Assembly: GCF_014649815.1 (NCBI RefSeq)
Contig: NZ_BMTT01000009.1
Span: forward strand, 62,001 to 126,000
DNA length: 64,000 bases
Direction of reading: 5' to 3'
Source of the DNA: Streptomyces mutabilis
Lineage (GTDB): Bacteria > Actinomycetota > Actinomycetes > Streptomycetales > Streptomycetaceae
In this document: positions 35,511-43,997 of the stretch, in pieces
Layout of the letters: every line of letters starts with the position of its first letter
How positions within the stretch are numbered: position 1 is the stretch's first letter
Notes under the pieces: generated by a model
Seen by the model: the letters and a program-made list of their open reading frames with translations, nothing else
The model's database searches: none
Told to the model about the DNA's origin: nothing
Program-made: the position numbers and the translations under genes

Positions 35511-35517
35511 GTACGGT

Positions 35518-35916
35518 ATGAGCATGATGGGAAGCGACGCGACGTGCCCGGAGCGCCTGGTCATGGAGCACGTCACCAGCCGCTGGGGCACCCTGGCCCT
35601 GATCGCCCTGCTGGACCGCCCCCACCGCTTCAGCGAACTGCGCCGGGAGATCGGCTCGGTCAGCGAGAAGATGCTGGCGCAGACCCTGCGGACCCTGGAG
35701 CGGGACGGCCTGGTCCACCGGGACGCCAAGCCCGTGATCCCGCCCCGCGTGGACTACTCCCTCACCGACCTCGGCCGGGAGGCCGCCGAACAGGTCCGGG
35801 CCCTCGCGCGGTGGACGGAACGGCGGGTGGCGGCGGTGGAACGGGCCCGCGAGGCGTACGACGCCGGCCGGCCCGCCACCGCGCACCGCGTCACTGCTGG
35901 AGGACCGCCTTCATGA
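35518..35916 (+). CDS. HxlR-family transcriptional regulator
   Basis: A 132-residue winged-helix regulator: CPERLVMEHVTSRWGTLALI with the family N-terminal Cys, RFSELRREIGSVSEKMLAQT (recognition helix), LERDGLVHRDAKPVIPPRVD (wing). HxlR proteins often sense reactive electrophiles or oxidants through that Cys. ATG at 35,518; a stable inverted repeat directly upstream is the presumed operator. Its 3' end overlaps the convergent PBP2 gene by 26 bp. Confidence 0.92.
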   Translation: MSMMGSDATCPERLVMEHVTSRWGTLALIALLDRPHRFSELRREIGSVSEKMLAQTLRTLERDGLVHRDAKPVIPPRVDYSLTDLGREAAEQVRALARWTERRVAAVERAREAYDAGRPATAHRVTAGGPPS

Positions 35917-37375
35917 CGTCGCGGGCGATGGGCGCGCCGAGCCGGCCACCGGAGATGTCCGCACGGGAGATGTCCATGTCGGTCGGGTCGATGAAGACGG
36001 CGACGGCGACGGAGGACCCGTCGTCCTTCTTGCCGTAGGAGACGAACCAGCCGTAGGGCACCTCGTCGTCCACGTCGACACCGCGCTGCGCGGTACCGGT
36101 CTTGCCGCCGACCGTGATGCCGTCGATCAGGGCGCGCTTGGCGCTGCCCTCCTTGGCGGTGAACTCCATCATCTGCTGGACCTTCTGCGCGGTCTCGGCG
36201 GAGACGGCCTCGCTCATCACCGCGGGTTCGGCCTTCTCCAGCGTGCCGAGGTCCGGTCCCTTCACCTCGTCGACGATGTAGGGCTGCATCAGCTTGCCGT
36301 CGTTGGCCAGGGCGGCGGTGACCATGGCCATCTGCATCGGCGTGCTGGTGAGGCTGCCCTGGCCCATGCCGGTGAGCGCGGTGCCCGGCTTGTCGAGGTC
36401 CTCGGGGTAGAGGCTCTTGGTGGCGAGCAGGTCACCGAAGTCGTCGGAGTAGACGTCCTCGTTGAAGCCGAACTTCTCGGCCGTCTCGCGCATCTTGTCC
36501 TGGCCCAGCTCGGCGGCGGCGTCCAGGAAGACGTTGTTGCAGGAGTGCTGCATCGCGACCTTCATCGAGGCCTTGTCGCAGACCGCGTCACCGGCCTCAC
36601 TGCCGATCTTGTTGGTCGACTGCGGCAGCTGGTACGGCGACTCGGCGTCCGTGCGTGCGTCGATGTCGGTGACCGCCCCGTGCTCCAGCGCGGCGGCCGC
36701 GGTGAGGATCTTGAAGGTGGAGCCCGGCGGGTAGGTCTCGCGCAGCGCGCGGTTGGCGAGCGGCTTGCCCTTCTCCTTGCCCAGCGCGACGAAGCGGTCC
36801 GACTCCTTGAAGGTGCCGCCCGAGAACGTCGACGGGTCGTAGGAGGGCGCGGAGACCAGCGCCAGCACCTTACCCGTCCGGGGGTCGAGGGCGACCACGG
36901 CTCCCCGCGCGCCCTTCAGGTCGGTCAGCCCGTCCCAGGCGGCCTTCTGCGCCTTCGGGTCGATGGTGGTGACGACCGAGCCGGCCCTCCGGCCCTCGCC
37001 GCTGACGATGTCGGCGAACCGCTGGAACGCCAGTCGGTCGTCCTTGCCCGTCAGGATGCCGTCGTAGGTCTTCTCCAGCAGCGTCATGCCCTGGGCCTGT
37101 GACGCGTATCCCGTCACAGGCGCGTACATCGGCCCGTTGGCGTAGGTGCGCTTGTACTTGAGGTCGCCCTCGGTCTCGGTGGAGCCCGTGACGGCCCGTC
37201 CACCGACGATGATGTCGCCGCGCGGGGTGGAGAACTGCTCGATCTGCACCCGCCGGTTCTTGGTGTCGGAGGCGAGCTCCGGAGCCCGGACGTACTGCAG
37301 CCAGTTCGCGCGGATCAGCAGGCCGAGCACCAGCAGCCCGCAGAAGATCGCCACGGCCCTCAGCGGCTTGTTCAC
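35891..37375 (-). CDS. Class B penicillin-binding protein 2 (transpeptidase)
   Basis: A 494-residue PBP with an N-terminal anchor helix (about 7-24), a dimerisation domain (STPRGDIIVGGRAVTGS at about 49-65) and a transpeptidase domain. Active-site motifs are S219-T-F-K222, S278-C-N280 and K425-T-G427 (GITVGGKTGTAQRG). It cross-links peptidoglycan outside the membrane and resembles actinobacterial PbpA, but here no rodA gene lies next to it. I recall a similar gene at S. coelicolor SCO4013. It overlaps the end of the HxlR gene and is divergent from the LAXTG protein gene. Confidence 0.95.
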   Translation of the reverse strand: MNKPLRAVAIFCGLLVLGLLIRANWLQYVRAPELASDTKNRRVQIEQFSTPRGDIIVGGRAVTGSTETEGDLKYKRTYANGPMYAPVTGYASQAQGMTLLEKTYDGILTGKDDRLAFQRFADIVSGEGRRAGSVVTTIDPKAQKAAWDGLTDLKGARGAVVALDPRTGKVLALVSAPSYDPSTFSGGTFKESDRFVALGKEKGKPLANRALRETYPPGSTFKILTAAAALEHGAVTDIDARTDAESPYQLPQSTNKIGSEAGDAVCDKASMKVAMQHSCNNVFLDAAAELGQDKMRETAEKFGFNEDVYSDDFGDLLATKSLYPEDLDKPGTALTGMGQGSLTSTPMQMAMVTAALANDGKLMQPYIVDEVKGPDLGTLEKAEPAVMSEAVSAETAQKVQQMMEFTAKEGSAKRALIDGITVGGKTGTAQRGVDVDDEVPYGWFVSYGKKDDGSSVAVAVFIDPTDMDISRADISGGRLGAPIARDVMKAVLQQ

Positions 37376-37650
37376 CGGATGCCTCCGTCGAGGCTCGGCC
37401 GGGTGACGGTCGGCCTGTCGGATATGGAGACGCGTCGTCGCAACATGGGCACACCCTAGACACAGTCACGGGCCGCCTTCACCGTGCGGTGGGGCCTCGG
37501 GACGCGTCTGCGACAGACCTGTGCCCGATATTGCCCGGCGCGGCAGCGCCTGTTGATCATAAACTCATCACACATTCAGGCCGGCCCGCGCACTTTCGGC
37601 GGCCCGCCCCCACGTTCTCCGCCCCGTTCTCCGCCCAGGAAGGGCCGTTT

Positions 37651-38958
37651 GTGAAGTTCCGTCGTTCCCTGTCCGTGGCCGCCGCCGTCGCGGTGGCCAC
37701 ACCCGTCGCACTGTTCACCGCCGCTCCGGTGTTCGCCGCCGGGACGCCCACGGCACAGACCCAGAACCAGCCGACTTACGCGGAGTTGGAGAAGGCCGCC
37801 GCGGACGCGAAGAAGGAGTACGAGGACGCCCTCGCCGCCGAGAAGGAGGGGAGGAAGACGCTCGAGGCCACCCTGGCGGCGCTGGACTCCGACACCCACC
37901 CGCTCAGGGCGGCCACGATCACCGCGAACAAGGCCGCCGAGGACGCGGCCGACGCCGAGGCCGCCGCCGAGAAGGCCGTCAAGGACGCCGAGGCGGCGGT
38001 CGAGGCGGCCGCCACGGACGCCGAGAAGGCCGAGGCGCAGCAGGCCCTCGAAGCCGCCGAGGCCGATCTGGCGGAGGCGACCGAGGCCAAGCAGGAGGCC
38101 GACGCCACCGCCGAGGAGGCTCAGACCGCGCTGGACGACGCCAGGGTGGCGGCGGTGCGCGAGTACGGGAAGCTCAAGACGGCTGTCGACAAGGCGCTCG
38201 AGGCCGAGGAAGCCGCCGAGGAGGCGCTCGGCACCGCGAAGGAATGCGTCCGCGAGGACGGACTGACCGCGCTCGCGGTGGGGTTGCCGTCCGAGGTCGT
38301 CGCCGGGACCACCGTCGACTTCACCCTGCGCGTGACCAACGGGTCCGAGCGCACGCTGAGCGTCGACCCCTTGGCCTTCGTGCACGTGGACGGTGAGCCC
38401 AGCGGTGCGAAGGGCTCGCTGGAGGTGAAGTGGTCCAACGGCTCCGGCTGGAACGCCCTGGACGGCGACCAACCCGAGCACATCGCCCGCATCGACACCA
38501 TGAAGCCCGGCGAGCACAGCGACGTGAAGCTGCGGATGAAGGTCGCCTCCGGCGCCGGGGCCGCCGACGCTTTCGCCCTGTTCGCCGCCGACGCCTCCGA
38601 CGCGTACAAGCCGTGCGTCCTGGGCCCGATGAACCGCTACGACTTCGAACTCCTGCCCGCGGACAGCGACCCCGGCACGGTGGACGAGGCCGACCCCGGC
38701 AAGCCCGGCGAGGACGACGACAAGCGACCGGACACCGCGGGCACGGGCACGGGCACCGGGACCTCGCCGCAGGGCGGCACCTCTAAGCAGACGGTGCAGA
38801 CGGTGCGGACGTCGGCCACCGACACCGGCGGCACCCTCGCCCGGACCGGCACGTCCCCCGCGCTGGCTCCGCTCGGCATCGCGAGCGCCGCGGCCGTGGC
38901 ACTCGGCGCCGGCACGGTCCTGTTCATGCGCCGCCGCAAGGCCGCGGACAACGCCTGA
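37651..38958 (+). CDS. Sortase-anchored (LAXTG) coiled-coil surface protein
   Basis: A 435-residue secreted protein. The signal peptide MKFRRSLSVAAAVAVATPVA ends near VFAAGTP. Residues about 45-195 are Ala/Glu/Lys-rich heptad helix (AEAAAEKAVKDAEAAVEAAA). A beta-rich domain follows (about 205-345; VAGTTVDFTLRVTNGSERTL), then a Gly/Thr linker and the sorting signal LARTG near residue 396, a hydrophobic stretch and RRRKAADNA. LAXTG is recognised by Streptomyces class E sortases, none of which is in this window. GTG start with AGGAAGGG 6 bp upstream. Probable function: structural or adhesive envelope protein. Confidence 0.92.
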   Translation: MKFRRSLSVAAAVAVATPVALFTAAPVFAAGTPTAQTQNQPTYAELEKAAADAKKEYEDALAAEKEGRKTLEATLAALDSDTHPLRAATITANKAAEDAADAEAAAEKAVKDAEAAVEAAATDAEKAEAQQALEAAEADLAEATEAKQEADATAEEAQTALDDARVAAVREYGKLKTAVDKALEAEEAAEEALGTAKECVREDGLTALAVGLPSEVVAGTTVDFTLRVTNGSERTLSVDPLAFVHVDGEPSGAKGSLEVKWSNGSGWNALDGDQPEHIARIDTMKPGEHSDVKLRMKVASGAGAADAFALFAADASDAYKPCVLGPMNRYDFELLPADSDPGTVDEADPGKPGEDDDKRPDTAGTGTGTGTSPQGGTSKQTVQTVRTSATDTGGTLARTGTSPALAPLGIASAAAVALGAGTVLFMRRRKAADNA

Positions 38959-39040
38959 CGCCAAACCGCCCGGACCGAGCCGCTGCCCGCCCGGTCCGGG
39001 CGGACTCGTCACGCCTTGCGAAGACGACGACAAGACAACG

Positions 39041-39073
39041 ACAGAGGCCCCGGATTCATCCGGGGCCTCTGTC
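39041..39073. terminator. Chromosomal terminator next to attL (ancestral tRNA-Arg terminator)
   Basis: CAGAGGCCCCGG pairs with CCGGGGCCTCTG around a short AT-containing loop. It follows the LAXTG gene. Before AICE insertion it would have stood immediately downstream of tRNA-Arg(ACG), which reads leftward. Confidence 0.85.
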
Positions 39074-39076
39074 TCA

Positions 39077-39120
39077 TGTGCACTCGGCAGGATTCGAACC
39101 TGCAACCTTCTGATCCGTAG
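39077..39120. repeat. attL core with tRNA-Arg 3'-half remnant
   Basis: The 44 bp start TGTGCACTCGGCAGG and end TCTGATCCGTAG, exactly as at 53,862-53,905. They cover tRNA nucleotides 32-73 plus two flanking bases. To the right the sequence departs from tRNA at once (GATCGGG), so no functional tRNA is encoded here. Confidence 0.95.
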
Positions 39121-39670
39121 GATCGGGCGGGCCGTTGGGCGGTGGCTCCACCTTCCCTCCGGCTGATCGCTGGTGGTCGTGATCAACGGCCTCTGTGTGC
39201 CGTCGTTGCCGTCAGGGTTGCCGTCAGCGCTGAACGGTGGCACCGCCACTCAAGGGGAGACCCCCTCTCTCGATCTGCTCACGCACAGCGACGCCCGAAG
39301 GGGAGCTGGACGCGGTGATCAATCTGCCACTCCACCTGCGGAACCGCCTCACGACGAACCAGGCCGGTGGTCACAATTGGAGAGACATATTCCACCTCGA
39401 ATCATTCCAGCATACGGAAATTCCGAGGAAGATATTTCGACATGGGCTCGCTGGAACCACACCCCTACCAGCCTGGGTTCGCTCACCGTATCCCAAGGTC
39501 AAGAGCGAAACTACTGCCGCCACGCCACCCCTCCAGGGCATCGATAATAAGCCCCGATGCACCATCGGCATTGCGTTCTCGCACAACTGACCTAGGCTCA
39601 TCGAGCACCCTTCGCAGCCACTCCCTCACGGGGGGCTAGCGCCGAAAAAACAGATACGAAGGGAACACTG
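39121..39670. other. AICE left-end non-coding region
   Basis: About 550 bp without a convincing gene. Near the att site are three same-strand TGCCGTC repeats; the rest is AT-richer than the window. Several frames are open for 80-120 codons but have no ribosome site and no protein-like composition. The last 20 bp carry the ribosome site GAAGGGA of the next gene. Confidence 0.6.
39198..39226. repeat. TGCCGTC direct repeats near attL (possible integrase/Xis arm sites)
   Basis: TGCCGTC at 39,198, then TTGCCGTCA at 39,206 and 39,218. The same nonamer recurs near the other end at 53,790. The paired placement inside both element ends suits arm-type binding sites; this is inferred. Confidence 0.55.
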
Positions 39671-40482
39671 TTGAGACGCGCAGTCCACAGAAGCCTGCTG
39701 GCCTTATTCGCGGCCCTTGGGATAACCCTGGCCTCCAGTACGGCAGCGAACGCGCACTACGTCTACTACGCGGACCTCGTGTGGTCGAACGCCGATTCGT
39801 CGCGATGCGTCATGAACCGGTCCGAGACGTCACACGGTTCAACCGGCGGAGGATATTTCCGCGGCGACTCGATGTCCCAAGCCGAACTCAGCGCCATCCC
39901 GTCCGACTGTATTCTCCCCTGGGAACGCAACTCCGGGTGGCTCGCAGAAGGCTTCATCATCTACAAGTGGTACGTCGATGCCCAGGGTGACGGTTCCTGG
40001 CTCATCTGCGATCGGACCGACCAGTGGTACTTCAACACCGAACCAGCATCCACGATGCGCATCACCAGTACCGCTCCCGCAGGCGGCGCGTGCGGTTCCG
40101 GGTACTACGCCTCGGCAACCTCGCCGGCATGAAGGACGGCAACGCGTGGTACGGCTGGGATGTCATGATGTGGTCCGGATCCCACCTGCTGCCTGACACG
40201 TCGTTCGCGGCGCCGCCGGCACCGACCGAGGCGCCCCCTGGAGTCAACGACGACAACGTGGCACCGGCAGGATCGATGCCAGACACCATGGCCGTGTCGG
40301 ATTCCAACGGAAAGCCTGCCCTCGATGCATCGGGCAACCCCATCGAGACGCAGATACTCCCGGAGGCCCCGACAGAGGCCAAGAGTCTCTCCACGGCGAA
40401 CGCTCCGCGACACTTCACGACCGCTCAGAACGGTGCCACCATCGAAGAGGTCGAAGTCGTACTCGACGGCCTCGTAAGGTAG
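39671..40482 (+). pseudogene. Secreted protein gene with probable one-base deletion
   Basis: From a TTG (ribosome site GAAGGGA) the first frame gives a clear signal peptide (LLALFAALGITLASSTAANA|HYVYYADLV) and a Cys-containing secreted domain, ending CGSGYYASATSPA at 40,132. The adjacent frame continues NLAGMKDGNAWYGWDVMMWS for another 115 residues to 40,482. Adding one base after TACTACGCCTC would give YYASGNLAGMKDGNAWYG, so the gene is probably frameshifted; the span is 812 nt, one short of a multiple of three. Alternatively the second part is a separate cistron starting at the overlapping ATGA. No family is recognised. Confidence 0.7.
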
Positions 40483-40505
40483 GGACACAGCCCCAAGGAA
40501 CACAA

Positions 40506-40541
40506 CAGCTCCGACGCGGATCACTTCCCGCGTCGGAGCTG
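40506..40541 (+). terminator. Terminator hairpin after the secreted-protein gene
   Basis: CAGCTCCGACGCG pairs with CGCGTCGGAGCTG (13 bp, 10-nt loop), 24 bp after the downstream stop codon. Confidence 0.8.
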
Positions 40542-40561
40542 CGGCGCGACGAGGAGCGCCA

Positions 40562-40801
40562 ATGCGACTCTCACCAAACAAGAAGAGGAGTCATAAATTG
40601 GTCACCGTGCAACGCATTTGCGGATTCCTCGCACTCATTTCTCTTGCATGGATCGGGCTCATCGCATTCCTGGCAACACCCGACGCATTACTTTTTGGCG
40701 CCAAGCGCGGTTCCCTCATCGCCCCGGTTTCGATCCTCATCCTCGCCGCCGGCGGGTGGATTGTAACCTCATACCGAACACGGAAACTATCCGACCGCTG
40801 A
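40562..40801 (+). CDS. Small two-helix membrane protein
   Basis: A 79-residue protein with a basic N-terminus (RLSPNKKRSHKLVTVQR) and two hydrophobic segments (ICGFLALISLAWIGLIAFLA and LIAPVSILILAAGGWIVTSY), ending in a basic tail. GAGGAG lies 6 bp before the ATG. No family known to me. It is part of the lower-GC cargo region of the AICE. Confidence 0.65.
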   Translation: MRLSPNKKRSHKLVTVQRICGFLALISLAWIGLIAFLATPDALLFGAKRGSLIAPVSILILAAGGWIVTSYRTRKLSDR

Positions 40802-41032
40802 CCGAATCAGTACCTTGCGCCTCTCCTCACGCGCACCTGCGTGCCGCCGTGACCCCCCGGGGATTGTCGCCAACCCTGCGGGGCTGCGGGGATGTGACGT
40901 CGTCGCAGCGGGGGCACTCCGTGGCTTCTGAACATGCACACACAGTCGATCTCGTCACTCTGACCCTAATCATGGACCTGACTCCGGCTCGGTCTGAGAT
41001 GCTTGGTGCATCGCGTGAGAGGGGCGGCATTC

Positions 41033-41566
41033 ATGCAGTGGCAGACCCATGGCGAGCGGCAGATCTACACCAACAAGTGGGTGAATCTGTGTCTGGTCGA
41101 CGTCCAGCAGCCTGATGGGCGCAGGTGGGAGTATCACGTCGTTCGGCTCCGGCACCTGGCCGTGGCTGCCGTGGTCAACGATCGCCGAGAGGTCCTGATG
41201 ATGTGGCGGCATCGCTTCATCACCGATTCGTGGGCCTGGGAGTTGCCCATGGGCTTGGTCGAGGAAGGCGAGACGCCGGAGGAAGCGTCGGTTCGCGAAG
41301 TCCTGGAGGAGACGGGCTGGCGCCCTGGCCCGGTCAAGCCGCTGATCTACGCCGAACCGGCCAACGGGATCACCGACTCGCAGCATCACGTCTTCCGCAT
41401 GGACGGCGCGACCTACGCCGGGCCACCCACGGAGAAGAACGAGTCCGACCGGGTCGAGTGGATTCCACTCTCAAAGGTGCGGGCCATGATCGACCGCCGG
41501 GAGGTCGTGAGTAGCGGTTCCCTCGTCGGCCTCCTGTACTTGCTCATGGACGAGTCGATCCGCTGA
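41033..41566 (+). CDS. Nudix hydrolase, candidate AICE immunity factor
   Basis: A 177-residue Nudix protein. The Nudix box G-x5-E-x7-REUxEExGU is complete: GLVEEGETPEEASVREVLEE from Gly74, then TGW. The fold would hydrolyse nucleoside-diphosphate derivatives. In pSAM2 the immunity protein Pif, which blocks redundant transfer, also carries a Nudix motif (established for pSAM2). The same job is plausible here but only inferred. ATG at 41,033 with GAGAGGGG upstream. Its end overlaps the convergent XRE-TPR gene by 23 bp. Confidence 0.9.
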   Translation: MQWQTHGERQIYTNKWVNLCLVDVQQPDGRRWEYHVVRLRHLAVAAVVNDRREVLMMWRHRFITDSWAWELPMGLVEEGETPEEASVREVLEETGWRPGPVKPLIYAEPANGITDSQHHVFRMDGATYAGPPTEKNESDRVEWIPLSKVRAMIDRREVVSSGSLVGLLYLLMDESIR

Positions 41567-42881
41567 CCAAGGGAAGAGCCTCCCGTAGCCGCGCTTCAAA
41601 GGCGAGGGCTACGGGCTCCTGCCTGTGCGGGGCCAACTGGTCGTAGAACTCTTTCAGGTGGCCGGACACCCGCTCGGAGGCCACCGCTGAGGCGGGCTGT
41701 AGGGCCTGAGTGGCGGTGTGGCATGCCTGGTCGAGCTTCCCTTGGTCCAGCTGTGTACGCGCCAGCCAGAACGCGTGAAACGCTCGGCCGCGCTGGTTGC
41801 TGTGGTCCTCGCGACGAAGGGCGTCCGCGATCAGAGGCTCCGCAGTGGCTGCCTCGCCCAGGCGTCCGTGGGCGATCCCCGTATCCACGATGAGCTTCGG
41901 CTCATCGAAGTAGGACACCCACGCGGGATCGGGGTCGTCCTGCCCGATGCGTTCGAACTGCCGATGGGCTTCCTTGATCGCCTCGTGAGTTCGGGCCTGG
42001 CTGCCGAGGGTGGCATGGGCGAACGCCTCGCGCATGGACAGCATGGAGAGGACCCGTGGGGTGGTGCCGATGGCAGAGCGGGCCTGGTCCTGCGCGGCGG
42101 TCACGAGGGCAAGGGAGTCCGCGGGTTTGTCCTGGTAGGTCGCCTGCAAGCTCATGCAGGCGAGGACGTTGGCCATGAACTGCCGGTCGTCGATCTCCTT
42201 GGCCAGGTGCAGGGCCTCTGTGAAGTACGCGCGGGCCTGGTTGTACTGCCGGGCGTCGAAGTAGGTCCAGCCGGTGAGGCGGGCAAGCTCGGCTGCGATG
42301 CCATACAGGCCGTGTTGGATAGACGGTGGTCGGTCCTCCTTCAACAGCTCGACCACGTGCCGCAACTGGCCCACAATGGCTGGCCTCAAAGGCTCCCCAC
42401 CATGTTGGTTGTCCCGGCGCCAGTAGTCCTCGATGGAGGACCGGAACGCTTCTAGGGTCGCCGGGCTGAGGCTTGTCCGGGTGGCCACAGCCAAGATGCT
42501 GTCCACGTCGGGGCCTGGCAGCGATGACGGCGTCTCCTCTGGCTCCGACGGCTGCTGTGCCTCGCGCTCGGTCACGACGAGTGCCTGGGGCGTCTCCCAC
42601 GACCGGCGTGCAAGACCCAGCATATGACCTGGAATGCGTAAACCGTCCGCGATGCGCTCGATGACGTCCATGTGCAGCAAGTGCCGGCGTCCAGCGATCA
42701 CCTCGCCAACGCGGCTGGGCGTCAGTTCGCAGCGTCTCGCGATCATCGACGGGTAGATACCCGCTTTTGTCTTCACCAGCCGGAAGACCCTCGCGAAGTC
42801 GCGTAACCGGCATGCGTTGATCATCTCGGGATCGGTGAGCAGCCTGGCAGGCAGTTCCTGCGGCCGGTCGGCGTCGGGCAT
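41544..42881 (-). CDS. XRE-type regulator with TPR-like C-terminal region
   Basis: A 445-residue regulator. The N-terminal helix-turn-helix (about residues 28-92) reads IARRCELTPSRVGEVIAGRR, HMDVIERIADGLRIPGHMLG. The rest is helical, with TPR-like units such as WTYFDARQYNQARAYFTEAL and QARTHEAIKEAHRQFERIGQ, ending in PHRQEPVALAFEARLRE. Proteins of this shape are common in Streptomyces mobile elements and sense peptides or partner proteins in other groups. ATG at 42,881, GGGAG upstream. A perfect 17-bp palindrome 62 bp before the start suggests autoregulation and control of the divergent small genes. Confidence 0.88.
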   Translation of the reverse strand: MPDADRPQELPARLLTDPEMINACRLRDFARVFRLVKTKAGIYPSMIARRCELTPSRVGEVIAGRRHLLHMDVIERIADGLRIPGHMLGLARRSWETPQALVVTEREAQQPSEPEETPSSLPGPDVDSILAVATRTSLSPATLEAFRSSIEDYWRRDNQHGGEPLRPAIVGQLRHVVELLKEDRPPSIQHGLYGIAAELARLTGWTYFDARQYNQARAYFTEALHLAKEIDDRQFMANVLACMSLQATYQDKPADSLALVTAAQDQARSAIGTTPRVLSMLSMREAFAHATLGSQARTHEAIKEAHRQFERIGQDDPDPAWVSYFDEPKLIVDTGIAHGRLGEAATAEPLIADALRREDHSNQRGRAFHAFWLARTQLDQGKLDQACHTATQALQPASAVASERVSGHLKEFYDQLAPHRQEPVALAFEARLREALPLVSGSTRP

Positions 42882-42942
42882 TGGGCAAGCTCCCACACTG
42901 CGAGGGCTACGCAACGTCGCGGATTCTCTACTAGCCGCGATG

Positions 42943-42959
42943 TTACCCAAGTTGGGTAA
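42943..42959. promoter_or_regulatory. Perfect palindromic operator between xre-TPR and divergent genes
   Basis: TTACCCAAGTTGGGTAA, 17 bp with a central G. It lies 62 bp from the regulator ATG and about 48 bp from the divergent 76-aa gene. The half-site TTACCCAA recurs at 46,030 in the same element. Confidence 0.88.
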
Positions 42960-43007
42960 TCAGCCGGGCCTTTTAGGACCGCACCCCCAATCGCGATGCT
43001 CCTGTGC

Positions 43008-43238
43008 ATGGCGAGCAACCAGCAGACCAGACCAGCCATCGGTGACCTGGCCAGGGACAACGCCAGGCGACGTATCGGCGTGGTCATGGACCAGATTGGT
43101 GGCCGTGTGCAGATGCGGCCGGTCCGTGGCGGCGCCGAGTGGGATGCGATGCCGGACCAGGTCGTAGCGCTCAGTGCACGAGAGGAACTGAGCGTTCGCC
43201 TGGCCGTGCGGAACGGCAACAGTCGGGTCGGGCTGTGA
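43008..43238 (+). CDS. Small conserved hypothetical protein (76 aa)
   Basis: It reads MASNQQTRPAIGDLARDNAR then RRIGVVMDQIGGRVQMRPVR and GGAEWDAMPDQVVAL. Similar small proteins with an R-x-G-V-V-M and a V-x-x-R-P-x-x-G-G-x-E-W-D pattern are, to my recollection, widespread in Streptomyces beside XRE regulators. They look like single-domain SH3-like barrels. The stop overlaps the next start (TGATG). Divergent from the XRE-TPR gene, so probably under its control. Confidence 0.75.
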   Translation: MASNQQTRPAIGDLARDNARRRIGVVMDQIGGRVQMRPVRGGAEWDAMPDQVVALSAREELSVRLAVRNGNSRVGL

Positions 43239-43336
43239 TGCGCGCCATCGGCCGGTACGCCGGAGTCCTATTCATCATCGGCATCAGCGGATCGTGCGGG
43301 CTGGTGATCGGCATGACTCTCGCCATCGGCAAGTAG
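43238..43336 (+). CDS. Tiny single-helix membrane peptide (32 aa)
   Basis: MRAIGRYAGVLFIIGISGSC followed by GLVIGMTLAIGK: one hydrophobic helix with a short basic start. It is coupled to the preceding gene by TGATG overlap. It could be a holin-like or regulatory micropeptide, or the precursor of a signal for the neighbouring TPR regulator; nothing in the sequence decides. Confidence 0.55.
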   Translation: MRAIGRYAGVLFIIGISGSCGLVIGMTLAIGK

Positions 43337-43482
43337 GCCGGCCGGTCCGAACGGGTGCCAATCCCGGCTCCCCACCCCGCTCGGGCCGGCCTCCACACCC
43401 CCTCCCGGATCGTCAGTGATGTGAAGTCGCGGCTGGGACGGGAGCCATCTGCCATGCACCGCCTCACAGAAGGAGATCGCAC

Positions 43483-43926
43483 ATGACGACAACGGCGAAC
43501 GATCAGAAGACCGGTCGCGCGGTGGCTGGTGAGGAACTGTTCGAGAGCCTCGGCCACTTCGTGGTCGCGCACAACGGCCAGTCCCCCGAGCGTGCCGAGC
43601 GGATCGCGGACCAGGCCGTGGCCTTCCTCGTCACCGCAGCCACCGCCACGGTGCCCATGGTTCCGTCGGACGACGTGGACCTCGGCCTGCACGCGCTCAT
43701 CCTGCACACGAAGGAGTACGCCGAGCTGTGCGAGAAGTACGCCGGCCGCTTCCTGCACCACAACCCGAAGCCGGGTGGGGGCGCCCGCGACCCGGAAATG
43801 GTCGCTGCCTCGGCGCGCGCCATGAAGGCCGCCGGATTCATGGTCTTCGATGACCTCTGGACCGTGAACGGCGAGAATCTCGCCCAGTGCGACTCCGACT
43901 GCGGGCGCCCGTACGGCCAGGCATAG
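43483..43926 (+). CDS. Hypothetical protein, helical (glycine-rich-domain-like family)
   Basis: A 147-residue soluble protein. The centre, DVDLGLHALILHTKEYAELC then EKYAGRFLHHNPKPGGGARD, matches what databases call glycine-rich domain-containing proteins, with two conserved His pairs. The C-terminus has paired Cys (AQCDSDCGRPYG). Function unknown. GGAGA lies upstream of the ATG. It stands between the small XRE-linked genes and the kinase-like gene; all read rightward. Confidence 0.75.
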   Translation: MTTTANDQKTGRAVAGEELFESLGHFVVAHNGQSPERAERIADQAVAFLVTAATATVPMVPSDDVDLGLHALILHTKEYAELCEKYAGRFLHHNPKPGGGARDPEMVAASARAMKAAGFMVFDDLWTVNGENLAQCDSDCGRPYGQA

Positions 43927-43997
43927 CCATCGGCTCACGCGACGCGGCCGACCCTGTTCGAGGTCGGCCGCGTTCGCGACAGGAAGGAGAAGAGACG

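Noticed and set aside
39077..39120. Second tRNA-Arg gene at attL
   Set aside because: Only the 3' half is present; the 5' half and the acceptor partner are missing.
39237..39590. 117-codon open frame at the AICE left end
   Set aside because: No ribosome site, unnatural Pro/Thr-rich composition, and other frames are equally open; treated as non-coding.
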